A model generated the notes under the pieces. It was not told the origin of the DNA and did no database searches. It saw only the letters and a program-made list of their open reading frames with translations. Both the position numbers and the translations under genes were made by a program. From positions 1-64,000 of the forward strand of contig NZ_BMTL01000039.1 in NCBI RefSeq assembly GCF_014649655.1: DNA of 64,000 nucleotides, in the 5' to 3' direction. Each line of letters starts with the position of its first letter. The stretch's first letter is position 1. This DNA is from Streptomyces humidus. Lineage in GTDB: Bacteria > Actinomycetota > Actinomycetes > Streptomycetales > Streptomycetaceae. Positions 26,098 through 34,842 of this stretch are shown one piece after another.

Positions 26098-26948
26098 ACC
26101 GTCCCCTTCTCACGCAGGACCGTCGTCCGCCCCAGGGCGAAGACCGTCCCGTCGCACTCGTCGAGCGGCACGCGCACGCGTGGAGCCCCGAAACAGCGCG
26201 GGCCCGCTTCCGGGCGGGTCTGGCGGGCCCCACGGCCGGGGTCGCCGCGGGCCACACGCAGGTCAACCTGATCTCGGTGCCCGCGGACTGGGCGTACGAC
26301 ATGCTGCTGTTCTGCCAGCGCAATCCGAAGCCCTGTCCCGTCCTCGACGTCACGGACGCCGGCTCCTGGACGACCGTCCTGGCCGAGGGCGCCGATCTGC
26401 GCACCGATCTGCCGCGCTACCGCGTGTGGGTGGACGGGGAACTGGTGGACGAGCCGACGGACGTGCGGGCGTACTGGCGCGAAGACCTGGTGTCGTTCCT
26501 GATCGGATGCAGTTTCACCTTCGAGTGGGCGCTGTCCGGAGCGGGCGTCCCCCTGCGGCACCTCGAACAGGGGCGCAACGTCCCGATGTACGTGACCGAC
26601 CGTCAGTGCCGTCCGGCGGGACGGCTGCACGGGCCGATGGTGGTGTCGATGCGTCCGGTGCCGCCGCGGCACCTGGCGGCCGCCATCCGGGAGAGCAGTC
26701 TTCTCCCGGCGGTGCACGGCAGCCCCGTCCATTGCGGAGATCCGTCGGGGCTCGGCATCGGCGACCTCGGGCGGCCCGACTTCGGCGATCCGGTGGACGC
26801 CGAGCCCGACGACATCCCGGTGTTCTGGGCCTGCGGGGTGACCCCACAGGCCGTGGTGACGGCTTCGCGACCGCCCTTCGCCCTCACTCACGCCCCGGGG
26901 CAGATGTTCCTCACCGACGCCCGCGACGAGCAGTACCGCGTGGCCTGA
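26094..26948 (+). CDS. DUF1445 putative hydro-lyase (YcsI / D-glutamate cyclase family)
   Basis: 284 aa, GTG start overlapping the MFS stop. The family signature region is clear: QVNLISVPADWAYDMLLFC, CSFTFEWAL and RNVPMYVTDRQCRPAG, then a C-terminal WACGVTPQAVV. The family includes the mammalian mitochondrial D-glutamate cyclase, which makes 5-oxo-D-proline, and B. subtilis YcsI, which lies beside the pxp genes. Here too it sits directly before pxpABC, so it may feed or handle 5-oxoproline or a related amino acid. No activity is proven for the bacterial members known to me. Confidence 0.88.
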   Translation: MNRPLLTQDRRPPQGEDRPVALVERHAHAWSPETARARFRAGLAGPTAGVAAGHTQVNLISVPADWAYDMLLFCQRNPKPCPVLDVTDAGSWTTVLAEGADLRTDLPRYRVWVDGELVDEPTDVRAYWREDLVSFLIGCSFTFEWALSGAGVPLRHLEQGRNVPMYVTDRQCRPAGRLHGPMVVSMRPVPPRHLAAAIRESSLLPAVHGSPVHCGDPSGLGIGDLGRPDFGDPVDAEPDDIPVFWACGVTPQAVVTASRPPFALTHAPGQMFLTDARDEQYRVA

Positions 26949-26968
26949 GAAGGAGGTACGAAGGAACC

Positions 26969-27781
26969 ATGACCGCAACGCCCCCCATGCCCGCGACGCC
27001 CGGCCCGCCGGCCACGCCCCCGACGACCGCGATCGATCTGAACGCCGACCTCGGCGAGGGATTCGGCCGGTGGCGGCTGACGGACGACGAGCAACTGCTG
27101 TCCGTCGTCACCAGCGCCAACGTCGCCTGCGGCTTTCACGCCGGGGACGCGGCCACCATGCGGCGGGTGTGCGAACTCGCGGCCGAGCGCGGCGTGACGA
27201 TCGGCGCGCAGGTGTCCTACCAGGACCTGGCGGGCTTCGGCCGGCGCGCCATGGACGTGCCGCCCGCCGAACTGGCCGCCGAGGTGGCGTACCAGATCGG
27301 CGCGCTGGAGGTGTTCGCCCGTGCGGCGGGCGCGCGCGTGGCGTACGTGAAGCCGCACGGCGCGCTCTACAACCGGGTCGTGCACGACGAGGAGCAGGCC
27401 GAGGCGGTGATCGAGGGCGTGCTCCTCGCGGACACCGCGCTGACCGTGCTCGGGCTGCCGGGCTCACGGCTGCTGGACCTGGCCCGGGGGGCGGGCCTCG
27501 CGGCGGTCCCCGAGGCATTCGCCGACCGCTCGTACACCGATGAGGGCACGCTCGTACCGCGTGGGCGGGCCGGAGCCGAGGTCACCGACCCGGAGATCGT
27601 CGTGGAACGCTCGGTGCGCTTGGCCCGCGTCGGCCAGGTCACCTCCCACGCGGGGGCGTCCATCGAGGTACGCGCGCGTTCGTTGTGCCTGCACGGCGAC
27701 ACACCCGGCGCGGTGGAGCTGGCCATCAGGGTGCGACGCGGCCTCGAGGAGTCGGGGGTACGAGTGGAGGCCTTCGCATGA
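26969..27781 (+). CDS. pxpA: 5-oxoprolinase subunit PxpA (LamB/YcsF family)
   Basis: 270 aa. The family start motif DLNADLGEGFG (about residue 24) and NVACGFHAGDAATM are present, as is YVKPHGALYN, which supplies metal or catalytic residues. PxpA with PxpB and PxpC forms the ATP-dependent bacterial 5-oxoprolinase that opens 5-oxo-L-proline to glutamate. ATG 26969 has GGAGG at 26952-26956 and AAGGAA closer in. The first 22 residues are a Pro/Thr-rich extension not needed by the family. The stop overlaps the pxpB start as ATGA. Confidence 0.95.
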   Translation: MTATPPMPATPGPPATPPTTAIDLNADLGEGFGRWRLTDDEQLLSVVTSANVACGFHAGDAATMRRVCELAAERGVTIGAQVSYQDLAGFGRRAMDVPPAELAAEVAYQIGALEVFARAAGARVAYVKPHGALYNRVVHDEEQAEAVIEGVLLADTALTVLGLPGSRLLDLARGAGLAAVPEAFADRSYTDEGTLVPRGRAGAEVTDPEIVVERSVRLARVGQVTSHAGASIEVRARSLCLHGDTPGAVELAIRVRRGLEESGVRVEAFA

Positions 27782-28437
27782 CCGTGCGCGTCCTGCCCGT
27801 CGGCGACGACGCCCTGCTCGTGGAGCTGGCCTCGGGCGAGGAGGCCGAGGCGCTGCACGCGGAGCTGCTGCGTCGCCGCGCGGCGGGCCTGCTGGGCGCT
27901 TGCGAGATCGTCCCGGCGGCCTGCACCGTGCTGCTGGACGGTCTGACCGATCCCGGCCGGCTGGCGTCCGAGCTGGCCGCCTCCGAGATACCGCCCGCTC
28001 CCCCGCGCGAGCAGGCCGCCGTGGAGATCGCGATCCGTTACGACGGTCCGGACCTGGCCGACGTCGCCGCCCACTGGGGCGTACCGGAGGGCGAGGTGGC
28101 CCGCATCCACGCGGCCACCGAGTTCCGGGTCGCGTTCTGCGGCTTCGCGCCCGGCTTCGGCTACCTCACCGGCCTGCCCTCGTGCTACGACGTCCCGCGC
28201 CGGGCCGCGCCGCGCACCACAGTGCCGGCCGGTTCCGTGGCGCTGGCGGGGCCCTACACGGGCGTGTACCCGCGCAGCTCGCCCGGCGGCTGGCAGCTGA
28301 TCGGCAGTACGGAGGCGGTGCTGTGGGACCACGCGCGCGTGCCGGCCGCCCTGCTGTCGCCGGGCACGCGCGTGCGCTTCGTGCCGGTGGAGCCGTCGGA
28401 GCCCGCGGGACCGGCGGGGACGGCGGGCGCCTCATGA
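27778..28437 (+). CDS. pxpB: 5-oxoprolinase subunit PxpB (KipI-like)
   Basis: 219 aa, carboxyltransferase domain 1 (AHS1) family. The signature FCGFAPGFGYLTGLP is exact, followed by PAGSVALAGPYTGVYPRSSPGGWQLIG. The ATG lies in the pxpA stop and its own stop overlaps the pxpC start, so all three subunits should be made in step. A short Pro/Ala-rich C-terminal tail follows the domain. KipI in Bacillus was first described as an inhibitor of the sporulation kinase KinA, but the pxp context favours the enzyme role. Confidence 0.95.
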   Translation: MTVRVLPVGDDALLVELASGEEAEALHAELLRRRAAGLLGACEIVPAACTVLLDGLTDPGRLASELAASEIPPAPPREQAAVEIAIRYDGPDLADVAAHWGVPEGEVARIHAATEFRVAFCGFAPGFGYLTGLPSCYDVPRRAAPRTTVPAGSVALAGPYTGVYPRSSPGGWQLIGSTEAVLWDHARVPAALLSPGTRVRFVPVEPSEPAGPAGTAGAS

Positions 28438-29303
28438 GCGACCGCGCGCTCGTCGTCGTCCGCGCCGGAGCGCTCACCACGGTGCAGGACCGGGGCCGCC
28501 CCGGACACGCGCATCTCGGGGTGCCGCGTTCCGGTGCGCTCGACGGGCCGGCGGCCGCCCTCGTCAACCGGCTGGTGGGCAACTCCTCCGACGCGGCCGT
28601 CCTGGAGACCACACTCGACGGCTGCGCCCTGAAGCCGCGTTCGGACGTGACCGTCGCGGTGGGCGGCGCTCCGTGCCGGGTCACCGTGGACGATCGGCCG
28701 GTGGCCTGGGGAGCGCCGGTGCGGGTGCCCGCCGGGGCGGTGCTGGACGTCGGACCGGCCCTGAGCGGAGTGCGCGGATATGTCGCCGCGGCCGGCGGCA
28801 TCGCCGTGGAACCGGTCCTCGGCAGCCGCTCCACCGATCTCCTGTCCGGCCTCGGCCCAGCGGTGCTCACGAACGGCACGGTCCTGCATCTGGGGCGTGA
28901 ACTGGCCCCGTACGCACGCGTGGACGTGGGTCCGCGGCCGGCGCCCCCGGCCGAGCTGGTCCTGCGGGTGACGCCCGGCCCGCGCGCGGACTGGTTCACC
29001 CCCGAGGCGGTGCGCGCCTTCACGTCACGGACGTTCCATGTCTCCTCGGCCAGCAACCGCATCGGACTGCGCACCGAGGGGCCCGCTCTGGCGCGTGCCG
29101 TGGACGGCGAGCTCCAGAGCGAGGGCATGGTCCTGGGCGCCGTGCAGGTACCGCCGGCCGGACGGCCGGTGGTCTTCCTCGCCGACCACCCGACCACCGG
29201 CGGGTACCCGGTGATCGCAGTCGTCCGCGCGGCCGACCTGTCGGCAGCCGCCCAGGCGCGACCGGGGACACCGGTCCGTTTCGTGGCCGTACGCAGGCGG
29301 TGA
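28434..29303 (+). CDS. pxpC: 5-oxoprolinase subunit PxpC (KipA-like)
   Basis: 289 aa, carboxyltransferase domain 2 (AHS2) family, the last gene of the operon. Motifs are TVQDRGRPGHAHLGVPRSGALD at the N-terminus, GVRGYVAAAGGI centrally, and SEGMVLGAVQVPPAGRPVVFL then DHPTTGGYPVIA near the end. The biotin-dependent carboxyltransferase-like fold is used here without biotin. ATG 28434 overlaps the pxpB stop. The gene converges on the esterase gene that ends at 29365, with no strong terminator visible between them. Confidence 0.95.
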   Translation: MSDRALVVVRAGALTTVQDRGRPGHAHLGVPRSGALDGPAAALVNRLVGNSSDAAVLETTLDGCALKPRSDVTVAVGGAPCRVTVDDRPVAWGAPVRVPAGAVLDVGPALSGVRGYVAAAGGIAVEPVLGSRSTDLLSGLGPAVLTNGTVLHLGRELAPYARVDVGPRPAPPAELVLRVTPGPRADWFTPEAVRAFTSRTFHVSSASNRIGLRTEGPALARAVDGELQSEGMVLGAVQVPPAGRPVVFLADHPTTGGYPVIAVVRAADLSAAAQARPGTPVRFVAVRRR

Positions 29304-29364
29304 TACCGGGTCGTCCGCGCCGACGCGGCCGGTGGGCCGTCCGCCTGGTCGCGTGTGCGAGGCG

Positions 29365-30468
29365 TCAGACGGCCCCGGGAACAGCGTCCGGTCGGCGCTC
29401 CGGCGTGGACAGTGAGGCCAGGGCCGCCGATACCGATGCGGTCGTGCGCAGGTCGAGCCGGGCGCTCGTGCCCCGCGCGCGGTGACGCATCTCGTCGGCC
29501 GCGAGGACGAGGAGTTGAGGAAGGAGGTCGGTGCATCTGCGGGCCACCCAGCCGGTGCCCGCGGTCGCCAGCCACCACAGGCTCGCCGACGTCGTGGGCG
29601 CCGGCGACTCAGGCTCGGGCGACGGCCCGTCACCGGTGGCGAGTCCGGCTTCGGTCAGCAACGCATGGAAGCGGACAGCCAGTTGGCGGTGTCCCCGTTC
29701 GCCGGGGTGGAGCCGGTCCGCGCTCCACATCGCCCGGTCCGTCAGCCACTCGCCCTCAGAAGCGTGCAGATGGACGGCGGCGTACCGCTCGGAGAGCGCG
29801 TGGACGACGGAGTTGACCGCGCGCTGCCGTCGGGCCAGCGGCCGGGCGAGGGCGCCCGGCAGCCCGAGGATGCCGCCCGGGCCAGGCAGGCACGCGGTGA
29901 GCAGGACCGCACCCTGCTCGGTGAAGGCGCCGTAGACCGTGTCCAGGCGGGCGGCCACGGCCTGGATGTCGAAGGTCCGGCGCAGGGTGTCGTTGACGCC
30001 GACGACGACGGAGACGACGTCGGGCCGCAGCGCCAGGCCGGCCGGGAGCTGGCGCTCCAGCACGTCCCGTGTCTGCGCCCCGCTGACCGCCAGGTTGGTG
30101 AACTCGACACCGGTCAGGACGCCGGTCAGGACGCCGGTCGCGGAATTCCCGGTCCCCGCTGTCTCCTTGGCCCCTCCATCCTGCTGCGACTCGTCTGCCT
30201 CGCTCCTCTCGTGGATCCCGGGCACCTCATGAGTCCCGTACATCTCGCCTGTCCCGGTCATCACATGGGTCTCGCGTGCCTTCCCGATCCCATCGATCCC
30301 ATCGATCCCATCGATCCGGTCGATCCGGTCGATCCGGTCGATCCCGTCGATCCCACCGGTCAGGCCATCGGCCAGCAGTGCCGCCCACCCGCGCCACGCC
30401 CGGCCCACGGGGTCCCCCACGCCCTCGGTGAGCGAGTCCCCGAGGGCCACGAAGCGCACGCGTCTCAT
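29365..30468 (-). CDS. SGNH/GDSL esterase with an internal repeat insertion
   Basis: 367 aa. Block I is ALGDSLTEG with nucleophile Ser 12. Block II is NLAVSGAQT (about residue 125), block III VVVGVNDT, and block V ends SADRLHPGERGH with the Asp-His pair. About 80 residues of low-complexity sequence lie between blocks I and II, including repeated Gly-Ile-Asp/Arg-Ile-Asp triplets (about 39-62) and a doubled VLTG. That is far longer than usual for the family. ATG 30468 overlaps the stop of the upstream glycosyltransferase as ATGA, so it belongs to a glycosyltransferase operon. No signal peptide is seen. Confidence 0.88.
   Translation of the reverse strand: MRRVRFVALGDSLTEGVGDPVGRAWRGWAALLADGLTGGIDGIDRIDRIDRIDGIDGIDGIGKARETHVMTGTGEMYGTHEVPGIHERSEADESQQDGGAKETAGTGNSATGVLTGVLTGVEFTNLAVSGAQTRDVLERQLPAGLALRPDVVSVVVGVNDTLRRTFDIQAVAARLDTVYGAFTEQGAVLLTACLPGPGGILGLPGALARPLARRQRAVNSVVHALSERYAAVHLHASEGEWLTDRAMWSADRLHPGERGHRQLAVRFHALLTEAGLATGDGPSPEPESPAPTTSASLWWLATAGTGWVARRCTDLLPQLLVLAADEMRHRARGTSARLDLRTTASVSAALASLSTPERRPDAVPGAV
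30292..30354 (-). repeat. Seven tandem 9-bp units coding Ile-Asp-Gly/Arg
   Basis: Units of the form (A/G)TCGATCC(C/G) run without a gap from 30292 to 30354. On the minus strand they code Gly-Ile-Asp or Arg-Ile-Asp triplets inside the esterase. The unit is a multiple of three, so gain or loss keeps the frame. A second short duplication (GGTCAGGACGCC) lies at about 30109-30132 in the same gene. Confidence 0.95.
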
Positions 30469-31754
30469 CCGAGGGCTCCGAGGGCGCCGGGCGGGAACGG
30501 GCGCACGGCAGCGGAGGCCGAGGGCGTGCCCGTCGGCAGGGTCGGCGGCGTGGTCGACACCGGCGCCTGCGCCTGTGCCTGCGTCGAGGACGAGGCCGCC
30601 TGGTCGTGGCCCCCGACCCGGGTGGGCGCCGCCGCGTCGTGCGCCGCGAGGAACGCGTCGACCGCCGTCGTCCAGCCGAAGCACTCCGCACGCGCGCGGG
30701 CCGCCTCACGGCGTTCCGCCGCAGGACGCCCCAGGAGGTCCTCCACCGCATCCGCGAACGCCTCCCCCCGGTCCGCCGCCACGGCTCCCGCGGCCCCGAT
30801 CACCTCGGGGAGGGCCGACGACGCGCTCGCCACCACCGGGGTGCCGCAGGCCATCGCCTCCAGGGCGGCGAGCCCGAACGTCTCCGCCGGCCCAGGCGCC
30901 AGGCACACGTCGGCGGCGGCCTGGAGCGCGCCGAGCGCGCCCCGGTCGGAGACGTGCCCCAGAAAGGTCACCGGCAGCCCGCGTTCCCGCACCCGCTGCT
31001 CCAGCCGGTGCCGCAGCGGACCGTCCCCGGCGACGACGAGCACCGCCCGCACACCGCGTCGCAGCAGCGCCTCCAGCGCGTCCAGCGCCGTCCCGGGCCT
31101 CTTCTCCACGGAGAGGCGGGTGCACATCACCAGCATGATCTCGTCCCCGCGCGCGTGGACGGCCCGCAGCCCGGCGTCCCGCAGGGCGGGATGCCGCTCG
31201 ACGAGGTCGACGCCCAACGGGGCGCGCACCACGTTACGGGCCCCGATCCGCACGAACTCCCGCTCGGCGAACTCGGTGGTGCACACGACGCGCGCGTAGG
31301 TGTGCGCCGTGCGCAGGTTGAGCGCGTCGGCGGCGCGCCGGGCCGCCCCCTCAGGCACGCCCCAGGTGCGCAGGACGCCGTCGGCCGTCTCGTGCGAGAC
31401 CATCACGGCGGGCACGCGGGCACGCCGCGCCCACTTGCCGGTCCAGCGCAGCGTCGTGCGGTCGCAGACCTCGAGACGGTCGGGGGCGAGACCTTCCAGC
31501 AGCCGGGCGACGCGCCGCCTGTCGGTCAGGACGCGGTAGCCGCCGGTGCCGGGCAGCAGCGGTCCGGGCAGGGTGATCACCCTGCCCTGCGCGGTCTCCC
31601 GGTCGGTGGTCCGCTCGCCGGGGACGATCAGGACCGGCTGGTGGCCGGCCTCGCGATACCCCTTGCCGAGTTCGCGCAGCGCGGTGCGCAGGCCGCCCGA
31701 GGCCGGGGCCACGAAGTTGGCGAGGCGGACGATCCGCAGCGACGGGCCGTTCAT
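30465..31754 (-). CDS. Family 4 glycosyltransferase
   Basis: 429 aa, GT-B fold. The N-terminal half opens with LRIVRLANFVAPASGGLRTAL. The donor-binding half has RLSVEKRPGTALDALEAL, VVAGDGPLRHRLE and the EX7E motif in AETFGLAALEAMACGTPVV. It resembles actinobacterial MgtA/PimB-type mannosyltransferases, which use GDP-mannose on lipid or polyprenyl acceptors, but donor and acceptor cannot be read directly. An Ala/Gln/Pro/Thr-rich tail of about 60 residues follows the domain. The ATG overlaps the stop of the next glycosyltransferase. Confidence 0.9.
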   Translation of the reverse strand: MNGPSLRIVRLANFVAPASGGLRTALRELGKGYREAGHQPVLIVPGERTTDRETAQGRVITLPGPLLPGTGGYRVLTDRRRVARLLEGLAPDRLEVCDRTTLRWTGKWARRARVPAVMVSHETADGVLRTWGVPEGAARRAADALNLRTAHTYARVVCTTEFAEREFVRIGARNVVRAPLGVDLVERHPALRDAGLRAVHARGDEIMLVMCTRLSVEKRPGTALDALEALLRRGVRAVLVVAGDGPLRHRLEQRVRERGLPVTFLGHVSDRGALGALQAAADVCLAPGPAETFGLAALEAMACGTPVVASASSALPEVIGAAGAVAADRGEAFADAVEDLLGRPAAERREAARARAECFGWTTAVDAFLAAHDAAAPTRVGGHDQAASSSTQAQAQAPVSTTPPTLPTGTPSASAAVRPFPPGALGALG

Positions 31755-32878
31755 GCCGCCACCGCCGGACGGCGCGCCGCGAGCACGTCCTGGTAGTGGG
31801 CGATGAGCCGGTCTCCGACGGCGGCCCAGGTGCGTCCCTCGACCGCGTCCCGCCCGGCGGCGCCGCAGGCGGCCCGCTGCGCGCGGTCGCCGGTCAGCGA
31901 GGCGACCGCGTCCCGTACGGCCGCGGCGTCGCGCGGCGGGACGAGCAGGCCGGTGCGGCCGTGGGCGACCAGGTCGAGCGGGCCGCCCGCGGCGGGCGCG
32001 ACCACGGGCACGCCGCTGGCCATGGCCTCCTGCACGGTCTGGCAGAACGTCTCGAACGGGCCCGTGTGCACGAACACGTCCAGCGAGGCGAAGATCCGGG
32101 CGAGGTCGTCGCCGGTGCGCCTGCCCAGGAAGACCGCGCCCGGCAGGGCCTCCTCCAGCCCGGGCCGGCTCGGCCCGTCACCCACCACCACGACCCGGAC
32201 GCCCGGCAGCCCGCAGGTGTCCGCCAGGAGCTCGACGTGCTTCTCCGGGGCGAGCCGCCCGACGTAGCCGACGATCAGCTCGCCGTTCGGGGCGAGCGTG
32301 CGGCGCAGGGCCTCGTCGCGGCGGTCCGGGCGGAACCGCACGGTGTCCACCCCCCGCGGCCACAGCTTCACCCGGGGCACGCCGTGCGTGTCCAGGTCGT
32401 GCAGAGCCGCGCTGGAGGGGGCGAGGGTGAGGTCGGCGGCGGCGTGGACGGACCGTATCCGGCGCCAGGCGGCGGCCTCGCCGGCGCCCATGTAGGTACG
32501 GGCGTATCCGCCCAGGTCGGTCTGGTAGACGGCGACGGCGGGGATGCCGAGCCGAGCGGCGGCCGACATGCCCCGGACGCCGAGGACGAACGGGCTGGCC
32601 AGATGGACCAGGTCGGCACGGTGCTCGGCGATGGCCGCGGCGACGCGTCGGCTGGGGAGGGCGACGCGGACCTGGGGGTAGCCGGGGAGCGGCAGGGAAG
32701 GGACACGCACGACGGGACAGGGCGCTTCGGCGTCCGGTCCGGGCCCCGCGGCGGCGGCAGGGGCGACGACGACGGGGGCGTGACCGCGATCGACGAGGTG
32801 CCGGGCGGTCTGGAAGGCGCAATGGGCCACGCCGTTCACGTCGGGGGGAAAGGATTCGGTCACGATGACGACACGCAT
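31751..32878 (-). CDS. Family 4 glycosyltransferase, MgtA-like
   Basis: 375 aa and first gene of the glycosyltransferase-glycosyltransferase-esterase operon. The N-terminus MRVVIVTESFPPDVNGVAH is characteristic of GDP-mannose-dependent alpha-mannosyltransferases of the MgtA/SQDX group. The donor domain shows VGYVGRLAPEKHVELL, VVVGDGPSRPGLE and ETFCQTVQEAMASGVPVV. The two transferases share a similar plan and are coupled by ATGA, so they may act in sequence on one glycolipid acceptor. No polyprenyl or lipid carrier gene is in the operon. Confidence 0.9.
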   Translation of the reverse strand: MRVVIVTESFPPDVNGVAHCAFQTARHLVDRGHAPVVVAPAAAAGPGPDAEAPCPVVRVPSLPLPGYPQVRVALPSRRVAAAIAEHRADLVHLASPFVLGVRGMSAAARLGIPAVAVYQTDLGGYARTYMGAGEAAAWRRIRSVHAAADLTLAPSSAALHDLDTHGVPRVKLWPRGVDTVRFRPDRRDEALRRTLAPNGELIVGYVGRLAPEKHVELLADTCGLPGVRVVVVGDGPSRPGLEEALPGAVFLGRRTGDDLARIFASLDVFVHTGPFETFCQTVQEAMASGVPVVAPAAGGPLDLVAHGRTGLLVPPRDAAAVRDAVASLTGDRAQRAACGAAGRDAVEGRTWAAVGDRLIAHYQDVLAARRPAVAA

Positions 32879-33097
32879 ACCCGTGTTGTCGCCGTCCTGG
32901 ACGTGGCCGCGTCAAAGTGGATCTGTCCGCACGACTAACGTCCCGTGAGCGTTGCGCTGCGCGGCCGGCGCGCCCGCCCCGCGCGCACCGCGCAGGTCGG
33001 ACACCGTCCATGACGGTCGGGCCCGCCCGCCACCCGCCGTTCATCCGCAGGGCGGGCCGCCGCCGGGTTCTCCTCGGACGGCGGCCTGCCCCCGACG

Positions 33098-34519
33098 TCA
33101 CATCGCGGAGGCCGCGTCGGGGCCGATCCGGCTCCGCACGGCCGTCTGGACCTCGGCCTCCTCGGCCGGGTCGGCGGCGAGCCGGCGCAGGCGCTCCACG
33201 ACCCGGGCGTCACCCGTCTCGGCGTGCCGGGCGGCGATCTCGCGGGTGCCCTCCTCACAGTCCCAGAGGCACTCGACGGCGAAGCCGGTGGCGTAGGAGG
33301 GGTCGGTGGCGGCGAGTGCGCGGGCGCAGCGCCCGCGCAGATGGGACGAGGCCGTCTCACGGTAGATATGGCGCAGCACGGGTGCCGCGCAGACGATGCC
33401 GAGCCGCCCCGCGCCGTCGACGAGGGTCCACAGGGTGGGCGCGTCGCAGCCTTCGCCACGCACGGCCTCGCGCAGGGCGCCGAGGACCAGCTCCTTGTCC
33501 CTCGCGCCGCCCCGGCAGGCGAGCATGCGGCCGGCGGCGGCGCCTAGGGCGTCGGGCCGGTGGACCCAGCCGCGGGCCCGGTCGACGGCGGCGACGCTGC
33601 GCATGCGTTCGAAGGCGTCGACGGCGGCCTCGGCGACGATCGCCGAACCGGCGGCGACGGCCTGTTCGACGAGGACGAGGGCGTCCGGGTCGTTGCAGTC
33701 GGCGAGATAGCGCAGGGCGGTGCACCGAGCGCCTTCGCCGCCGTCCTTGGCCGCCTGCACGATCTCGGGGCGGTCCTCCGGCCCGGCCACGGCGGAGAGG
33801 CAGCGGGCGGCGGGGACGTGGAGCGCGGCTCCGCGCTCGACGCCCTGCTGCGCCCACTCGAACACGGCCTGCACGCTCCAGCCGGGCCGTGGGCCGCTGG
33901 GACTCATCTGGCGTTGCCAGCGGTCGAAGCAGCCGGCCTCGTGAGCGGCACGCACGCGGGTCGAGACGGACTCGCGGGGGTCCTCTGCCCACAGCCGCCA
34001 GGGCCGTGGCTCGAAGGCGTCCCGCACCGCGGTGGCCAGTTCGGCCTCGCCCTCGGCGTCCGTGGCGAACCGGGCGAGCACCGGTGCGGCGAGGGCGCGC
34101 AGGCCGGCATCGTCGTCCCGCAGGGCCAGCTCGTCCAGGGCCCAGGCCCAGTTGGCTCCCGTGGCGGCGTATCTGCGCAGCAGTTCGAGGGCGTCCCGCC
34201 TGCCGTAGGAGGCGAGGTGGCCGAGGACCGCCAGGGCGAGACCCGTTCGGGACTCCTCGGTGTCGAAGACGTCCTCGACGTCGAAGAGGTGGGCCTCGAT
34301 CTCGTCCAGCTCGCCGTTGAGGTCGAGGTAGAGACGGGCGTAGTAGAGGGAGCGGTTCTCCACCTGCCAGTCGTGGCGGGGGTCCCGCTGCACACAGTGG
34401 TTCAGCGCCGCGAGCGCCTCGGCGCGCGGTGCCGTGAGCGCGTGCAGCGTGCCGTCGCCGCGACCCCTCTGGAGCAGGCCGAGCAGCGTCCCGCTGGGCG
34501 CTATGACCGGATCGAACAT
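33098..34519 (-). CDS. HEAT-like repeat protein, 473 aa
   Basis: All-helical protein built from repeated Ala/Leu/Glu-rich helix pairs (LALAVLGHLASYGRRDALELLRR, then DELALRDDDAGLRALAAPVLARFA), the pattern of HEAT or Armadillo-like solenoids. ATG 34519 follows GTGAGG; a GTG 15 bases upstream is possible. No catalytic motif, signal peptide or membrane helix is visible. The role is unknown and a protein-protein scaffold is likely. It shares the strand with the ankyrin gene upstream, separated by 323 bases. Confidence 0.78.
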   Translation of the reverse strand: MFDPVIAPSGTLLGLLQRGRGDGTLHALTAPRAEALAALNHCVQRDPRHDWQVENRSLYYARLYLDLNGELDEIEAHLFDVEDVFDTEESRTGLALAVLGHLASYGRRDALELLRRYAATGANWAWALDELALRDDDAGLRALAAPVLARFATDAEGEAELATAVRDAFEPRPWRLWAEDPRESVSTRVRAAHEAGCFDRWQRQMSPSGPRPGWSVQAVFEWAQQGVERGAALHVPAARCLSAVAGPEDRPEIVQAAKDGGEGARCTALRYLADCNDPDALVLVEQAVAAGSAIVAEAAVDAFERMRSVAAVDRARGWVHRPDALGAAAGRMLACRGGARDKELVLGALREAVRGEGCDAPTLWTLVDGAGRLGIVCAAPVLRHIYRETASSHLRGRCARALAATDPSYATGFAVECLWDCEEGTREIAARHAETGDARVVERLRRLAADPAEEAEVQTAVRSRIGPDAASAM

Positions 34520-34842
34520 GGGAAACAGCCTCACATCAAGCGTCGACGCAACCGGGGACGTGCATTACCTGGCCGCGTGCCAACACGTCGGGGCGCCCGC
34601 CGTTTCCTGCTTGCTGTAGACCATCTTCCTCTGCCTCTCGTCGGTGGCCCATACGGACCGCGTCACGGCCCGCGCGGTGCGGCAACACCTGCCCGGCCAT
34701 CGCGTCCGTGAATCACGACGTCATGATGACCCGGCTGTTCTGCCTGCCGCGACCGAAATTTCCGGCGGCCTTGTACCGCCTCCCCCGTGGTCGTCGATTT
34801 ACCTGGTCAGGAACTTCTGTCGACCTGCTCAGGACCGTCGGC
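34520..34842. other. Intergenic region, no gene seen
   Basis: 323 bases between the HEAT-like gene and the ankyrin gene. No tRNA, hairpin terminator of note or convincing frame was found. The part near 34715-34830 is less G+C-rich than its surroundings and may hold the promoter of the HEAT-like gene on the minus strand. Confidence 0.5.

Noticed and set aside
27778..29303. KipI/KipA as sporulation kinase inhibitors
   Set aside because: That role is specific to Bacillus KinA. The intact pxpA-pxpB-pxpC order favours 5-oxoprolinase.
30292..30354. Repeats considered as a CRISPR array
   Set aside because: Units are only 9 bp without spacers and are in frame inside a gene; no cas genes are present.
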